Shown here piece after piece: positions 43,632 through 51,609 of a stretch of DNA of 60,051 bases. Each line of letters opens with the position of its first letter. The stretch's first letter is position 1. The stretch comes from an uncultured Bacteroidales bacterium (lineage in GTDB: Bacteria; Bacteroidota; Bacteroidia; Bacteroidales; Porphyromonadaceae): positions 1-60,051 of the forward strand of contig CABTZX010000007.1 of assembly GCA_902489445.1 (NCBI GenBank), written 5' to 3'. The position numbers and the translations under genes were made by a program. Under the pieces are notes generated by a model. It did no database searches. It worked only from the letters and a program-made list of their open reading frames with translations, and was not told the origin of the DNA.

Positions 43632-43964
43632 TTACTTTTTATCTGCTGCGTCCTTCAATTTGTTCGCAGCTTTATCCTTCAGCTCTTCGGCTGCTTTCTT
43701 ACCGTCTTTCGCCTTTTCTTCAACGAAGTCTTCCGCTTCTTCCACAAAATCGGCGCCTTCGCGTTTCAGTTTGTCGCGTAATTCGTAGTACTTTTCCTTG
43801 GCTTCGTAGTAGCCTTCCACAACGCTATCGCGCGTTTTGTCCGCTACACCACGTACATTGTCCACCAATTGACGACGATTATCCCTGTTCAGCAGATAGC
43901 CTATTGCGGTTCCGATAGCGATACCGATGGCACTTCCGAGTGCAAATTTCGATGAATTGTTCAT
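43632..43964 (-). CDS. YtxH domain protein
   Basis: About 110 residues: one N-terminal membrane helix with Gly/Ala (F-A-L-G-S-A-I-G-I-A-I-G-T-A-I-G-Y-L-L) and a long Lys/Glu/Asp/Ala amphipathic helix, as in YtxH general-stress proteins. Related proteins are induced in stress and sit at the inner membrane; no enzymatic role is known. First gene of a three-gene unit with the holin-like and hypothetical genes. The start at 43964 places Ser/Lys before the helix; the frame is open to 44015. Confidence 0.8.
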   Translation of the reverse strand: MNNSSKFALGSAIGIAIGTAIGYLLNRDNRRQLVDNVRGVADKTRDSVVEGYYEAKEKYYELRDKLKREGADFVEEAEDFVEEKAKDGKKAAEELKDKAANKLKDAADKK

Positions 43965-44162
43965 AGTCTCTTTTCCTGTTTGATTACTTTTTTCTGTTTT
44001 ACTTATCTTCCTCACTTCATTTCCGTGTCCGGGGCACCCACGCTTTGTTCCTCGGTATGCCGCGCCTATTCTCGTTGACGCACGGCGCTCTTCCTTATTG
44101 GCGCAGAGCTCTTTCCCATTTGGGAAGCGGCAACCGGAGCGGCGATGCTCCCTTCACTTCCC

Positions 44163-44170
44163 CAAATATA
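44163..44170 (-). promoter_or_regulatory. TAnnTTTG promoter for the YtxH operon
   Basis: TATATTTG on the minus strand, about 200 bp before the YtxH start; the leader is long for such a small operon. Confidence 0.45.
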
Positions 44171-44284
44171 CAGAAAAAATATTATCCAAACAATAAAATG
44201 CGCCCATCGACTCTTTTTTTTCTCTGTAGAGGGGAGCCGAACTGCACGCTGATGCGTGATTACAGAACCGAGCAGAGCCCGCCC

Positions 44285-44632
44285 TATCTGCGTACCCTCG
44301 TGCGTACGGCTCCGATGCTTGCTACCCTATCTGCGTACCCTCGCGCGTACGGCACCCGAAGCTTGTCGCCCTATCTGCGTACCCTCGTGCATACGGCACC
44401 CGAAGCTTGTCGCCCTATCTGCGTACCCTCGTGCGTACGGTTCCGATGCTTGCTACCTTATCTGCGTACCCTCGTGCATACGGCTCCGATGCTTGCTACC
44501 CTATCTGCGTACCCTCGCGTGTACGGCACCCGAACCTTGCTACCCTATCTGCGTACCCTTGCGCATACGGCTCCGATACTTGCTACCCTATCTGCGTACC
44601 CTCGCGCCTACGGTTCGGACGCTCCCCCCCCT
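44285..44632. repeat. Eight-unit 43/44-bp tandem repeat
   Basis: TATCTGCGTACC starts at 44285, 44328, 44372, 44416, 44459, 44502, 44546 and 44589 (43, 44, 44, 43, 43, 44, 43 bp). Two unit types exist, one with GGCTCCGATGCTTGCTACCC and one with GGCACCCGAAGCTTG. Each unit holds the dyad CGTAC-8 bp-GTACG. The length is not a multiple of three, so the open frames through it on the plus strand are not genes. A 44-bp unit equals two 22-bp units. Confidence 0.92.
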
Positions 44633-44717
44633 TGCAGCGTACCTTTATACTGGTTTCTACGCATCTTATTGCCCCTTCCTACATACGTTCTTGATCATTT
44701 ATCTATACCTACTCTAT

Positions 44718-44805
44718 AAATCGTTTAAAGGATTTATATAAACCGTTTAAAGTATTTGTATGAATCGTTTTAATGATTTGTACAAATCATTAAAAGGATT
44801 TGTAG
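44718..44805. repeat. Four-unit 22-bp array (TTTAAAG type)
   Basis: Units start at 44718, 44740, 44762 and 44784, exactly 22 bp each, of the form AAATCGTTTAAAGGATTT followed by (A/G)TA(T/C/G). The core differs from the TATATA-type arrays, but the unit length and the count of four are the same. Confidence 0.9.
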
Positions 44806-44830
44806 AGCCGCTATGTACAAAATACCGAGA

Positions 44831-45510
44831 AGGTATGCAGATGAGAGTGCGAAGGTGCGCAGCGGTGGGGCAGCTCCTTCACTGAGATGGTGGCACGGCT
44901 GGGGTGGATCAGCGCAAATCAGTAGAGAAATGGCGAGCGAAGGTAGGTAGATGAAAGCGCAAAGGTAGGTAGAAAAGAGTGCGAAGGTACGCAGATGAGA
45001 GCGTGAAGGTGCGCTGCGGTGGGGCGGCTCCTTCACTGAGATGGTGGCACGGCCGGGGTGGATCAGCGCAAATCAGTAGAGAAAGGGCGGGCGAAGGTAG
45101 GTAGATGAAAGCGCAAAGGTACGCAGATGAGCGTGCGAAGGTAGGCAGATGAGAGTGCAAAGGTGTGCTGCGGTGGGGCGGCTCCTTCACTGAGATGGTG
45201 GCACGGCAAGGGTGGATCAGCGCAAATCAGTAGAGAAAGGGCGGGCGAAGGTAGGTAGATGAAAGCGTAAAGGTAGGTAGAAAAGAGTGCGAAGGTACGC
45301 AGATGAGAGCGCGAAGGAGTGCAGATGAGAGAGTGAAGGTGCGCAGCGGTGGGGCAGCTCCTTCACTGAGATAGTGGCAGGGCAAGGGTGGATCAGCGCA
45401 AATCAGTAGAGAAATGGCGAGCGGGGGTAGGTAGATAAGAGTGCGAAGGTAGGTAGATGAGAGCGTGAAGGTAGGTAGATGAGAGCGTGAAGGTGCGCTG
45501 CGGTGGACGT
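44831..45510. repeat. About thirty-one 22-bp units with 154-bp higher-order period
   Basis: AGGT-starting units fall at 44831, 44853, 44941, 44963, 44985, 45007, 45095, 45117, 45139, 45161, 45249, 45271, 45293, 45315, 45337, 45447, 45469 and 45491, all at multiples of 22 bp from 44831. Degenerate units fill the gaps. A block of four distinct 22-mers (GGTGCGCAGCGGTGGGG, then TCCTTCACTGAGATGGTGGC, and so on) plus three AGGTAGGTAGATGAGAGC-type units forms a 154-bp period; one period is 176 bp, that is, one unit longer. It lies 3' of rodA. Short open frames through it are by-products. Confidence 0.93.
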
Positions 45511-45589
45511 GCCGTGAGGAGAAGTGAGTGCGCCGTGGGAGACGGGTTGTTCTACATTATGGGTGGAGGGAAGAGGTGAGGGAATAGGA

Positions 45590-45680
45590 ATGAATCGGAA
45601 CCAATCAGAGTTTATCGGAGTCTATCGGAAATTATCGGATCTCCTCGGATAAGTTCGGATAAACTCCGATAAGTTCAGAT
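45590..45680 (+). repeat. Nine-unit 10-bp phased repeat inside the 22-bp array
   Basis: Decamers of the ATCGGA type (about 45590-45640) then the GATAAGTTCG type (45641-45680) in one register. No promoter follows; a further partial 154-bp-period block (45710-45790) resumes after it, so the decamers split the 22-bp array. Confidence 0.88.
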
Positions 45681-45709
45681 GGGCGAAAGAAAGGGGATTA
45701 CAGGTGCAA

Positions 45710-45792
45710 AGGTGCGTAGCGGTGGGGACCTCTTTCACTGAGATAGTGGCGCGGCTGGGGTGGATCAGCGCAAATCAGTAGAGAAAAGGCGG
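45710..45792. repeat. Last partial block of the 154-bp-period array
   Basis: Contains AGGTGCGTAGCGGTGGGG, TTTCACTGAGATAGTGGC, GGCTGGGGTGGATCAGC and CAAATCAGTAGAG in the same order as the blocks at 44853 to 45491. It ends 7 bp before the rodA stop. Confidence 0.9.
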
Positions 45793-45798
45793 GCGGGG

Positions 45799-47268
45799 TT
45801 ATCTGCTTTTGCCGACGGAATCTAAGCGAAGGAAGATAAAGAGCATAATCGTAAAGGACCAAAGGGAGGAGCCTCCGTAGCTGATGAACGGGAGCGGGAT
45901 GCCAATCACCGGTACTAAGCCGGTCACCATGCCTACATTGATAGCGACGTGAAAGAGGATGACCGCCGCCACACAATAGCCGTAAATCCGGGCAAATGCG
46001 GTGGGTTGTCGCTCCGCCACATAGACTAACCGCACAATCAGCGCAAAATAGACAAGCAAAAGGAACGAAGCGCCCAAAAAGCCCCACTCTTCGGCAATAG
46101 TGCAAAAGATAAAGTCGGTATCCTGCTCGGGTACGTAGTTCAACTTCGTCTGGGTACCTTTCAGAAAGCCCTTACCGGTCAGCCCACCGCTCCCGATGGC
46201 AATTTTGGCTTGATTGACGTTGTATCCGGCTCCGCGGATATCCTGCTTCAGCCCGAGGGCGACGGCAATTCGTTGCTGTTGATGCGGTTGTAGCACGTGA
46301 TTGTATACCTGCCCCACGGAAAGCGAGTAGAGCAAAACAGCACCGGCAAATAGAGCCGTCCACAGGTAGCGCTGCGAGGCGTAGCGAATGGCCAGGAAAA
46401 GGAGGTAGCCGATAAATAGTACTAGTAGAAAGAGAGCCGTATAGCTCCAATCGAACGGCATCAGGAAAGAGAGCACGAGTGTGAGGAGGTATGCCGCAGG
46501 AATTACGTAGAGCAGACGGATGAAATCCTTGCGATGCCGCTTCTGTAGTAGAAAGAGCATCCGAAGCGCCGCCAGCAACGTAACGGATGCCACTAACCAA
46601 ACATCGGCACGGGTAGCACCCCACATCACGCCGTTCAGGGAAAATACCGCCACAAAAAGGAATATCATTAGGAAAGCGATGCTGAGGAAGTAGCCGGAAA
46701 AGCCCTCACGGTAGAGCGCCACAAAGAAAGCTGTATAGACCAATGCGCTACCGGTTTCCTTCTGCAAGATAATAATGATCATGGGAAGTAGCACAATGGC
46801 AAACACTTCCGCATAACCTTTGAGGGAATCGAAGCGAAACTTATAGGTGCTGCCCACGTAGGCAAGCATCAGAGCAGTAGCCACTTTAGTAAATTCGGCG
46901 GGTTGAAGGCTGAAACGCCCTATCTCGAGCCAGGAGCGGGACCCCTTGATATCACGCGCCACGCCAAGGGTAACGAGCAGCAACAGGATGAAAGCTATAT
47001 AGATAATAGGGGCGAAAGTGGGGAAAAAGTCCTTATCAATTAGCAAAATAAAGAGAATTAGCACAACGCTCATTCCCCACCAGATGAGTTGCATTACCGG
47101 TCGGGAGGAAAGCGAGAACAGAGCCGCTACATCAAATCCGTAACTGGCTCCACAAACGGCAATCCAGCCGATTATGATCAACAGGATATAGCAGACGAGC
47201 AAGGGCAGGTCGATACGGGCAAAGATGCCGTTTGTTTTGGTGCGACGCGGTTTAGAACGATTGTCCAT
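45799..47268 (-). CDS. rodA: RodA peptidoglycan glycosyltransferase
   Basis: A 489-residue SEDS protein with at least ten membrane helices. The signature N-V-G-M-V-T-G-L-V-P-V-I-G-I-P-L-P, then F-I-S-Y-G-G-S-S near the C-terminus and G-S-R-S-W-L-E-I-G-R-F-S-L-Q-P-A-E-F-T-K near residues 110-130 are both present. It polymerises lipid II for lateral wall growth together with PBP2. Its ATG overlaps the end of mrdA by 17 bp, so the two are coupled. A long loop region (about 225-330) is typical of Bacteroidota RodA. Last gene of the cluster. Confidence 0.95.
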   Translation of the reverse strand: MDNRSKPRRTKTNGIFARIDLPLLVCYILLIIIGWIAVCGASYGFDVAALFSLSSRPVMQLIWWGMSVVLILFILLIDKDFFPTFAPIIYIAFILLLLVTLGVARDIKGSRSWLEIGRFSLQPAEFTKVATALMLAYVGSTYKFRFDSLKGYAEVFAIVLLPMIIIILQKETGSALVYTAFFVALYREGFSGYFLSIAFLMIFLFVAVFSLNGVMWGATRADVWLVASVTLLAALRMLFLLQKRHRKDFIRLLYVIPAAYLLTLVLSFLMPFDWSYTALFLLVLFIGYLLFLAIRYASQRYLWTALFAGAVLLYSLSVGQVYNHVLQPHQQQRIAVALGLKQDIRGAGYNVNQAKIAIGSGGLTGKGFLKGTQTKLNYVPEQDTDFIFCTIAEEWGFLGASFLLLVYFALIVRLVYVAERQPTAFARIYGYCVAAVILFHVAINVGMVTGLVPVIGIPLPFISYGGSSLWSFTIMLFIFLRLDSVGKSR

Positions 47269-49120
47269 ATGCGATACGTCTTTTTTCGATTTCTGCTGCC
47301 AAGGCTTGGCTATATGGGCTCAGTTCGCCTTTTTTCAGATAGTATTCCATCATAAGTCGCCCAATGGGAACGCCATTGGTAGCACCAAATCCGCCGTTTT
47401 CCACATAAACGGCAATGGCGATGCGCGGATTATCCTTGGGAGCGAAGCCCATAAACGCGGAGTGGTCGCGTCCGTGCGGGTTCTGCGCAGTACCGGTTTT
47501 ACCACACACCACAATTTCTCCCGGTGCAAAATTGGCCCCCCTACAGGTACCCATAAGCACGGCATCCTGCATGCCGTCCGCAATGGTGTTCCACGCGGTG
47601 CGGTTGATGGAGGTAACGTGTCGGCGAAGATAGGCGGTATCTATAGAGCCGCCGTGGATGTTTCGCACAATATGGGGTTTGTAATAATAGCCCCGATTGG
47701 CAACGGTAGCCGCCAAATTGGCTATTTGCAAGGGTGTTGCGGTCACTTCGCCCTGACCGATGGCAACGGATATGATGGTGGAGCTGTTCCAGTGTTTCTT
47801 ATAGATTTTATCAAATACTTCGCTGTTAGGGATGTAGCCGCGCCTCTCTCCGGGTAGATCTATACCTAATCGGTAGCCAAAGCCGAAATCTACCATATCG
47901 TCTTTCCAACGGGTGAAAGCGATTTGTGTAGAGGGGAAACGGCTTCGATCGTCAATCATACTGCGTAAGCCCCAGCAGAAGAACGCGTTACAGGAGGTGG
48001 CAATGGCAAACTGTATGCTAAGCGGCGAAGCGTGCCCATGGCAAGCCGGTTTATTGTGTAACGGCGGATAGCCGCGATAACAGGGGAAATGTGTATCGGG
48101 CGTTATGATGCCTTCTCCGAGCAACATAGCACCTTGCGCTGCTTTAAAGGTAGAGCCGGGCGGATAGGTACCCATAATCGCGCGGTTTATGAGCGGTTTG
48201 TCCACTGAGGTTTGTAATATACGATAGTTGTCGGAGAGATTCTTTCCGGAAAGTAGTAGAGGATCGAATCCGGGCGAGGAAACCAGAGCCAGCACTTGAC
48301 CGGTAGAGGGCTCGATAGCCACAATGGCACCCCGCTTACCGCTCATAAGTTTTTCGCCAAATACCTGTAAATCAATGTCGATGGACAAGTCGATATTTTT
48401 GCCCGCTTCATTAGGAACATCGTCCAATCCGTTATTGTATTTTCCTTGAATACGGCCACGCGCATCCCGAAGCAGTACTTCGTATCCTTTCTTGCCGCGC
48501 AACTCTTTTTCGTAACTCAGCTCTACACCGCTTTTCCCCACGTAATCGCCTACGGAAAGGGCGGAATCGGCCTCCAGCTCGTTACGGCTGCATTCGCCTA
48601 AATAGCCCAGTATATGAGCGGCATTTGGGGTTGTGTACCGACGCGTGGAACGCTGGCGCACGGAAAAACCGGGAAAGCGAAATAGTTGCTCCTGGAAACG
48701 GCCTGCATACTCGGGTGTGAGCTGTGAAACAATTAGCTGAGGCGCATAGGGCGTGTAACCGGGGTTTTTCTTCCGGTCAACTAAATCAACAAATCTACTC
48801 CTCAAATAATCGCGATCAATGCCCAACAGGGAGCAGAATGCGGTAGTATCAAAATCGCCGGCATCGTGCATGGTAACCATAATGTCGTAGGCAGGTTCGT
48901 TATATACCACTAACTTGCCGTTGCGGTCGAAAATAGCTCCGCGCGCGGGATACTGAACGCGGTAGTAAAAAGCGTTACGCTTTGCCTTATCGGTGTATTC
49001 GTTGGATACAATTTGTAAATAGAAGAGCCGTGCGATATAGCCAAAAATGATCAGCGTAGCGAGCAGTAGCATCAGTACGGGCCGATCCTTCAGATTGCTT
49101 TTGTGAAGTGCTTTAGGCAT
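47252..49120 (-). CDS. mrdA: Penicillin-binding protein 2
   Basis: A 622-residue class B transpeptidase: N-terminal membrane helix (about 14-36), dimerisation region, and the catalytic motifs S-T-F-K (Ser323), S-C-N (376-378) and K-T-G (541-543). It crosslinks peptidoglycan during elongation as partner of RodA. The start at 49120 is 14 bp after mreD. The SxN motif has Cys in the middle. Confidence 0.96.
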   Translation of the reverse strand: MPKALHKSNLKDRPVLMLLLATLIIFGYIARLFYLQIVSNEYTDKAKRNAFYYRVQYPARGAIFDRNGKLVVYNEPAYDIMVTMHDAGDFDTTAFCSLLGIDRDYLRSRFVDLVDRKKNPGYTPYAPQLIVSQLTPEYAGRFQEQLFRFPGFSVRQRSTRRYTTPNAAHILGYLGECSRNELEADSALSVGDYVGKSGVELSYEKELRGKKGYEVLLRDARGRIQGKYNNGLDDVPNEAGKNIDLSIDIDLQVFGEKLMSGKRGAIVAIEPSTGQVLALVSSPGFDPLLLSGKNLSDNYRILQTSVDKPLINRAIMGTYPPGSTFKAAQGAMLLGEGIITPDTHFPCYRGYPPLHNKPACHGHASPLSIQFAIATSCNAFFCWGLRSMIDDRSRFPSTQIAFTRWKDDMVDFGFGYRLGIDLPGERRGYIPNSEVFDKIYKKHWNSSTIISVAIGQGEVTATPLQIANLAATVANRGYYYKPHIVRNIHGGSIDTAYLRRHVTSINRTAWNTIADGMQDAVLMGTCRGANFAPGEIVVCGKTGTAQNPHGRDHSAFMGFAPKDNPRIAIAVYVENGGFGATNGVPIGRLMMEYYLKKGELSPYSQALAAEIEKRRIAYGQSF

Positions 49121-49134
49121 CTCGCTCGGTAAAG

Positions 49135-49641
49135 TTATTCGCTTCGGCGGTTAGTAACGAGTAAAATAATTGCCGCAATTACGTAGCTAACCGCCAAACT
49201 GCCCAGCATACGCAAAGCAAGGAACCCCGTGTAGGGGGCACCTACGGCATCTAAAAAGAATAGGACAAAATGATGGAACAATAATACAAGTAACAGTAAT
49301 ACAAAGGGTTTGCTTCCGTCACGCTGAATGGATGGATTGATACCGGGTTGAGCATCGGTCACTACAAAATAGGGAAGCATATAGCCAAACAGAAACGCCG
49401 TAAGCGTGAAAGCGGCAGTGTGTAAACCGGCAGCACCGGAGGCGGCATCCATAATTAACCCTACGATGCCACCACTAAGCGTATAGAGGTACTTTTTGGT
49501 ACCGAGCGGGAAAAAGAAGAGCAGGACGGGATAAACAAAGGGAGTGGCAAAACGCCAAAGGAACAGCTCGTTACAGACCACAATCTGCAAGATGAGGAGT
49601 ACCAAAACGCGCAAAGCAAAAAGTAAGTGCTTTCTTTTCAT
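49135..49641 (-). CDS. mreD: Rod shape-determining protein MreD
   Basis: A 168-residue membrane protein with five or so hydrophobic segments and conserved-looking G-G-I-V-G-L-I-M-D-A near the middle. MreD is poorly conserved at sequence level; the call rests on length, topology and its place between mreC and mrdA. It is an inner-membrane part of the elongasome. Confidence 0.88.
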   Translation of the reverse strand: MKRKHLLFALRVLVLLILQIVVCNELFLWRFATPFVYPVLLFFFPLGTKKYLYTLSGGIVGLIMDAASGAAGLHTAAFTLTAFLFGYMLPYFVVTDAQPGINPSIQRDGSKPFVLLLLVLLFHHFVLFFLDAVGAPYTGFLALRMLGSLAVSYVIAAIILLVTNRRSE

Positions 49642-49653
49642 AGCATGTTTCCT

Positions 49654-50529
49654 TTATTGCTGCCAGTTATAGTCTTTTTTGATGGAATCCAGCGCCGGCG
49701 GGGTAACCACCGGTTGGGAAGTAACTACATACACCCACTGCAGCGTGGCGAAGTTGGTACCGGGCTTGACGCTTGCCATTCCGGAGCCTAAGCGCATTCC
49801 ATTACGCGTTTGTGCAGTTGGAGCAATGCACCCGATGAACAGATCCGGTGGGAAAATAGAGGAATATCCGCTCGTAACCACAGTATCTCCCGGTTTATAG
49901 GCGGCATGAGCCGATAGATCGCGCAAAGTGAGCAAATCCTGATTCGGGTTTTCCCAAGAAAGTGTACCAGTGTAGTTTGTTCGGATAATTTTACAGCTCA
50001 GTTTGAGATTTATATTGGTAAGCGGAACCACCACTGCATAGTGCTCGCGTACGGAGGCAACAATTCCGGCGACTCCGTGAGCGGAAATAACGCCCATTTC
50101 GGGACGTATACCTGCCACCGCACCCTTATCAATAATGATCAGATTGTAACTGCTGTTTACCGAAGTGGAAAGAACCTTTGCCTGTACGTAGTGGAGCAGT
50201 GTCGTATCGGGCAGAGAATCCAAGCGTAAACGAGCAGGAACTACCGTATCGGCTTGAGCATAATCGAGGCTCTGCCGGAGCGCGTGGTAGGCGGTTTCGA
50301 TATCAATAACTCGCTTTGCCAAGCGTTTGTTCTCCTCGCGGAGCCCTATATAGCTTTTCACTTCGCCACTCACTTTGTGCAACTCCACCATCCATCGGTT
50401 GGAGTAGCCGATATTGAGGAATCTGTGGTAAGCAGAATGATTAAAAAGCAACGTTAAGGCGAATGCCTCAAAAAGAAAGAGAAGCAACCAATGCGCCTTA
50501 GAGGCGATAAAATCGAGAAATCGGCGCAT
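49654..50529 (-). CDS. mreC: Rod shape-determining protein MreC
   Basis: A 291-residue protein with one N-terminal membrane helix (about 11-29), a coiled coil (about 55-95, E-E-N-K-R-L-A-K-R-V-I-D-I-E), and a periplasmic beta domain (V-L-S-T-S-V-N-S-S-Y-N-L-I-I-I-D-K-G, G-V-I-S-A-H-G-V-A-G-I-V). It links MreB filaments to PBP2. It starts 30 bp after mreB and ends 12 bp before mreD. Confidence 0.93.
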   Translation of the reverse strand: MRRFLDFIASKAHWLLLFLFEAFALTLLFNHSAYHRFLNIGYSNRWMVELHKVSGEVKSYIGLREENKRLAKRVIDIETAYHALRQSLDYAQADTVVPARLRLDSLPDTTLLHYVQAKVLSTSVNSSYNLIIIDKGAVAGIRPEMGVISAHGVAGIVASVREHYAVVVPLTNINLKLSCKIIRTNYTGTLSWENPNQDLLTLRDLSAHAAYKPGDTVVTSGYSSIFPPDLFIGCIAPTAQTRNGMRLGSGMASVKPGTNFATLQWVYVVTSQPVVTPPALDSIKKDYNWQQ

Positions 50530-50559
50530 TGATGCTAAGGGTCAAAACTTACTACTATC

Positions 50560-51582
50560 TTAACGAATTAAGAAGTTGAACGAATCGGTATGCTTGAGAG
50601 CCACTCCCGTGCCGTTGGCAACCGCATGGAGGGGATCTTCGGGAACGATAAACTTAATACCGAACCGATCAGAAAAACGTTTATCCAATCCGCGTAGCAA
50701 AGCACCGCCACCGGTAAGGTTAATACCGCGCTGCACAACGTCGCCGTACAGTTCGGGGGGTGTTTCCTCCAATGTTTTAAGGATTGCTTCCTCCATCTTT
50801 TTGATGGATACATCCAGGCAGGAAGCTATTTCCGAGTAATTGATCGGTATTTGGCGCGGAAGCGTATCCATTTGATCGGCACCGGTAACTGTAAAATCCT
50901 CCGGAGCATCGTCCAATTCTTTGAGGGCACTGCCCACTTTAATCTTAATTTCTTCCGCCGTTCGTTCGCCAATGCGCACATTGTGGCTACGACGCATATA
51001 TTCCACTATATCGTTGGTTAATACGTCACCGGCAACGCGAATAGATTGCTTTGTGGCGATCCCCCCATAGGAGATTACGGCTATTTCCGTGGTACCCCCA
51101 CCTATATCCACAATCATATTTCCTTCCGGTGCCAATACATCAATTCCGATTCCGATTGCGGCAGCCATTGGCTCGTAAATCATATATACATCGCGCCCGC
51201 CGGCATGTTCGCTGGAGTCGTGCACGGCACGCGTTTCCACTTCGGTACTACCGGAGGGAATGCTTACAACCATTTTGAGTGCCGGAGAAAATAGGCGGTG
51301 GGACTTTTTGTTGATCAGTTTGACCATACCGCGTATCATCTGCTCGGCTGCGTTGAAATCGGCAATTACCCCATCCTTGAGCGGACGCACCGTGCGGATA
51401 AAGGCGTGCCCTTTTTCGTACATTTCGCGCGCTTTGGCGCCCACCGCCAGTACTTCGTTGGTACGCAGGTCAAAGGCAACCACGCTCGGCTCGTCCAGCA
51501 CTATTTTGCCATCCTTCAGAATGACCGTATTGGCTGTACCTAAGTCAACCGCTAATTCTTGTTTGAAAGAGAAAAGTCCCAT
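50560..51582 (-). CDS. mreB: Actin-like cell-shape protein MreB
   Basis: A 340-residue actin-fold ATPase: D-L-G-T-A-N-T near the N-terminus (phosphate 1), V-D-I-G-G-G-T-T-E (phosphate 2), and L-T-G-G-G-A-L-L-R-G (adenosine motif). The N-terminal M-G-L-F-S-F may bind the membrane. It forms filaments that guide wall synthesis in rods or short rods. It lies 27 bp after purH and heads the mreBCD-mrdA-rodA genes. Confidence 0.97.
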   Translation of the reverse strand: MGLFSFKQELAVDLGTANTVILKDGKIVLDEPSVVAFDLRTNEVLAVGAKAREMYEKGHAFIRTVRPLKDGVIADFNAAEQMIRGMVKLINKKSHRLFSPALKMVVSIPSGSTEVETRAVHDSSEHAGGRDVYMIYEPMAAAIGIGIDVLAPEGNMIVDIGGGTTEIAVISYGGIATKQSIRVAGDVLTNDIVEYMRRSHNVRIGERTAEEIKIKVGSALKELDDAPEDFTVTGADQMDTLPRQIPINYSEIASCLDVSIKKMEEAILKTLEETPPELYGDVVQRGINLTGGGALLRGLDKRFSDRFGIKFIVPEDPLHAVANGTGVALKHTDSFNFLIR

Positions 51583-51609
51583 ATATGTTTGTTGCTCTAC
51601 TTGGATATA

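Noticed and set aside
44045..44741. Long plus-strand open frames of 160-224 codons
   Set aside because: They arise from the 43/44-bp tandem repeat, are open in several frames at once, and the unit length is not a multiple of three, so the peptide changes frame pattern along the array.
44770..45190. Minus-strand open frames in the 154-bp-block array
   Set aside because: They follow the repeat; 154 is not a multiple of three, and no start signal or protein-like composition is present.
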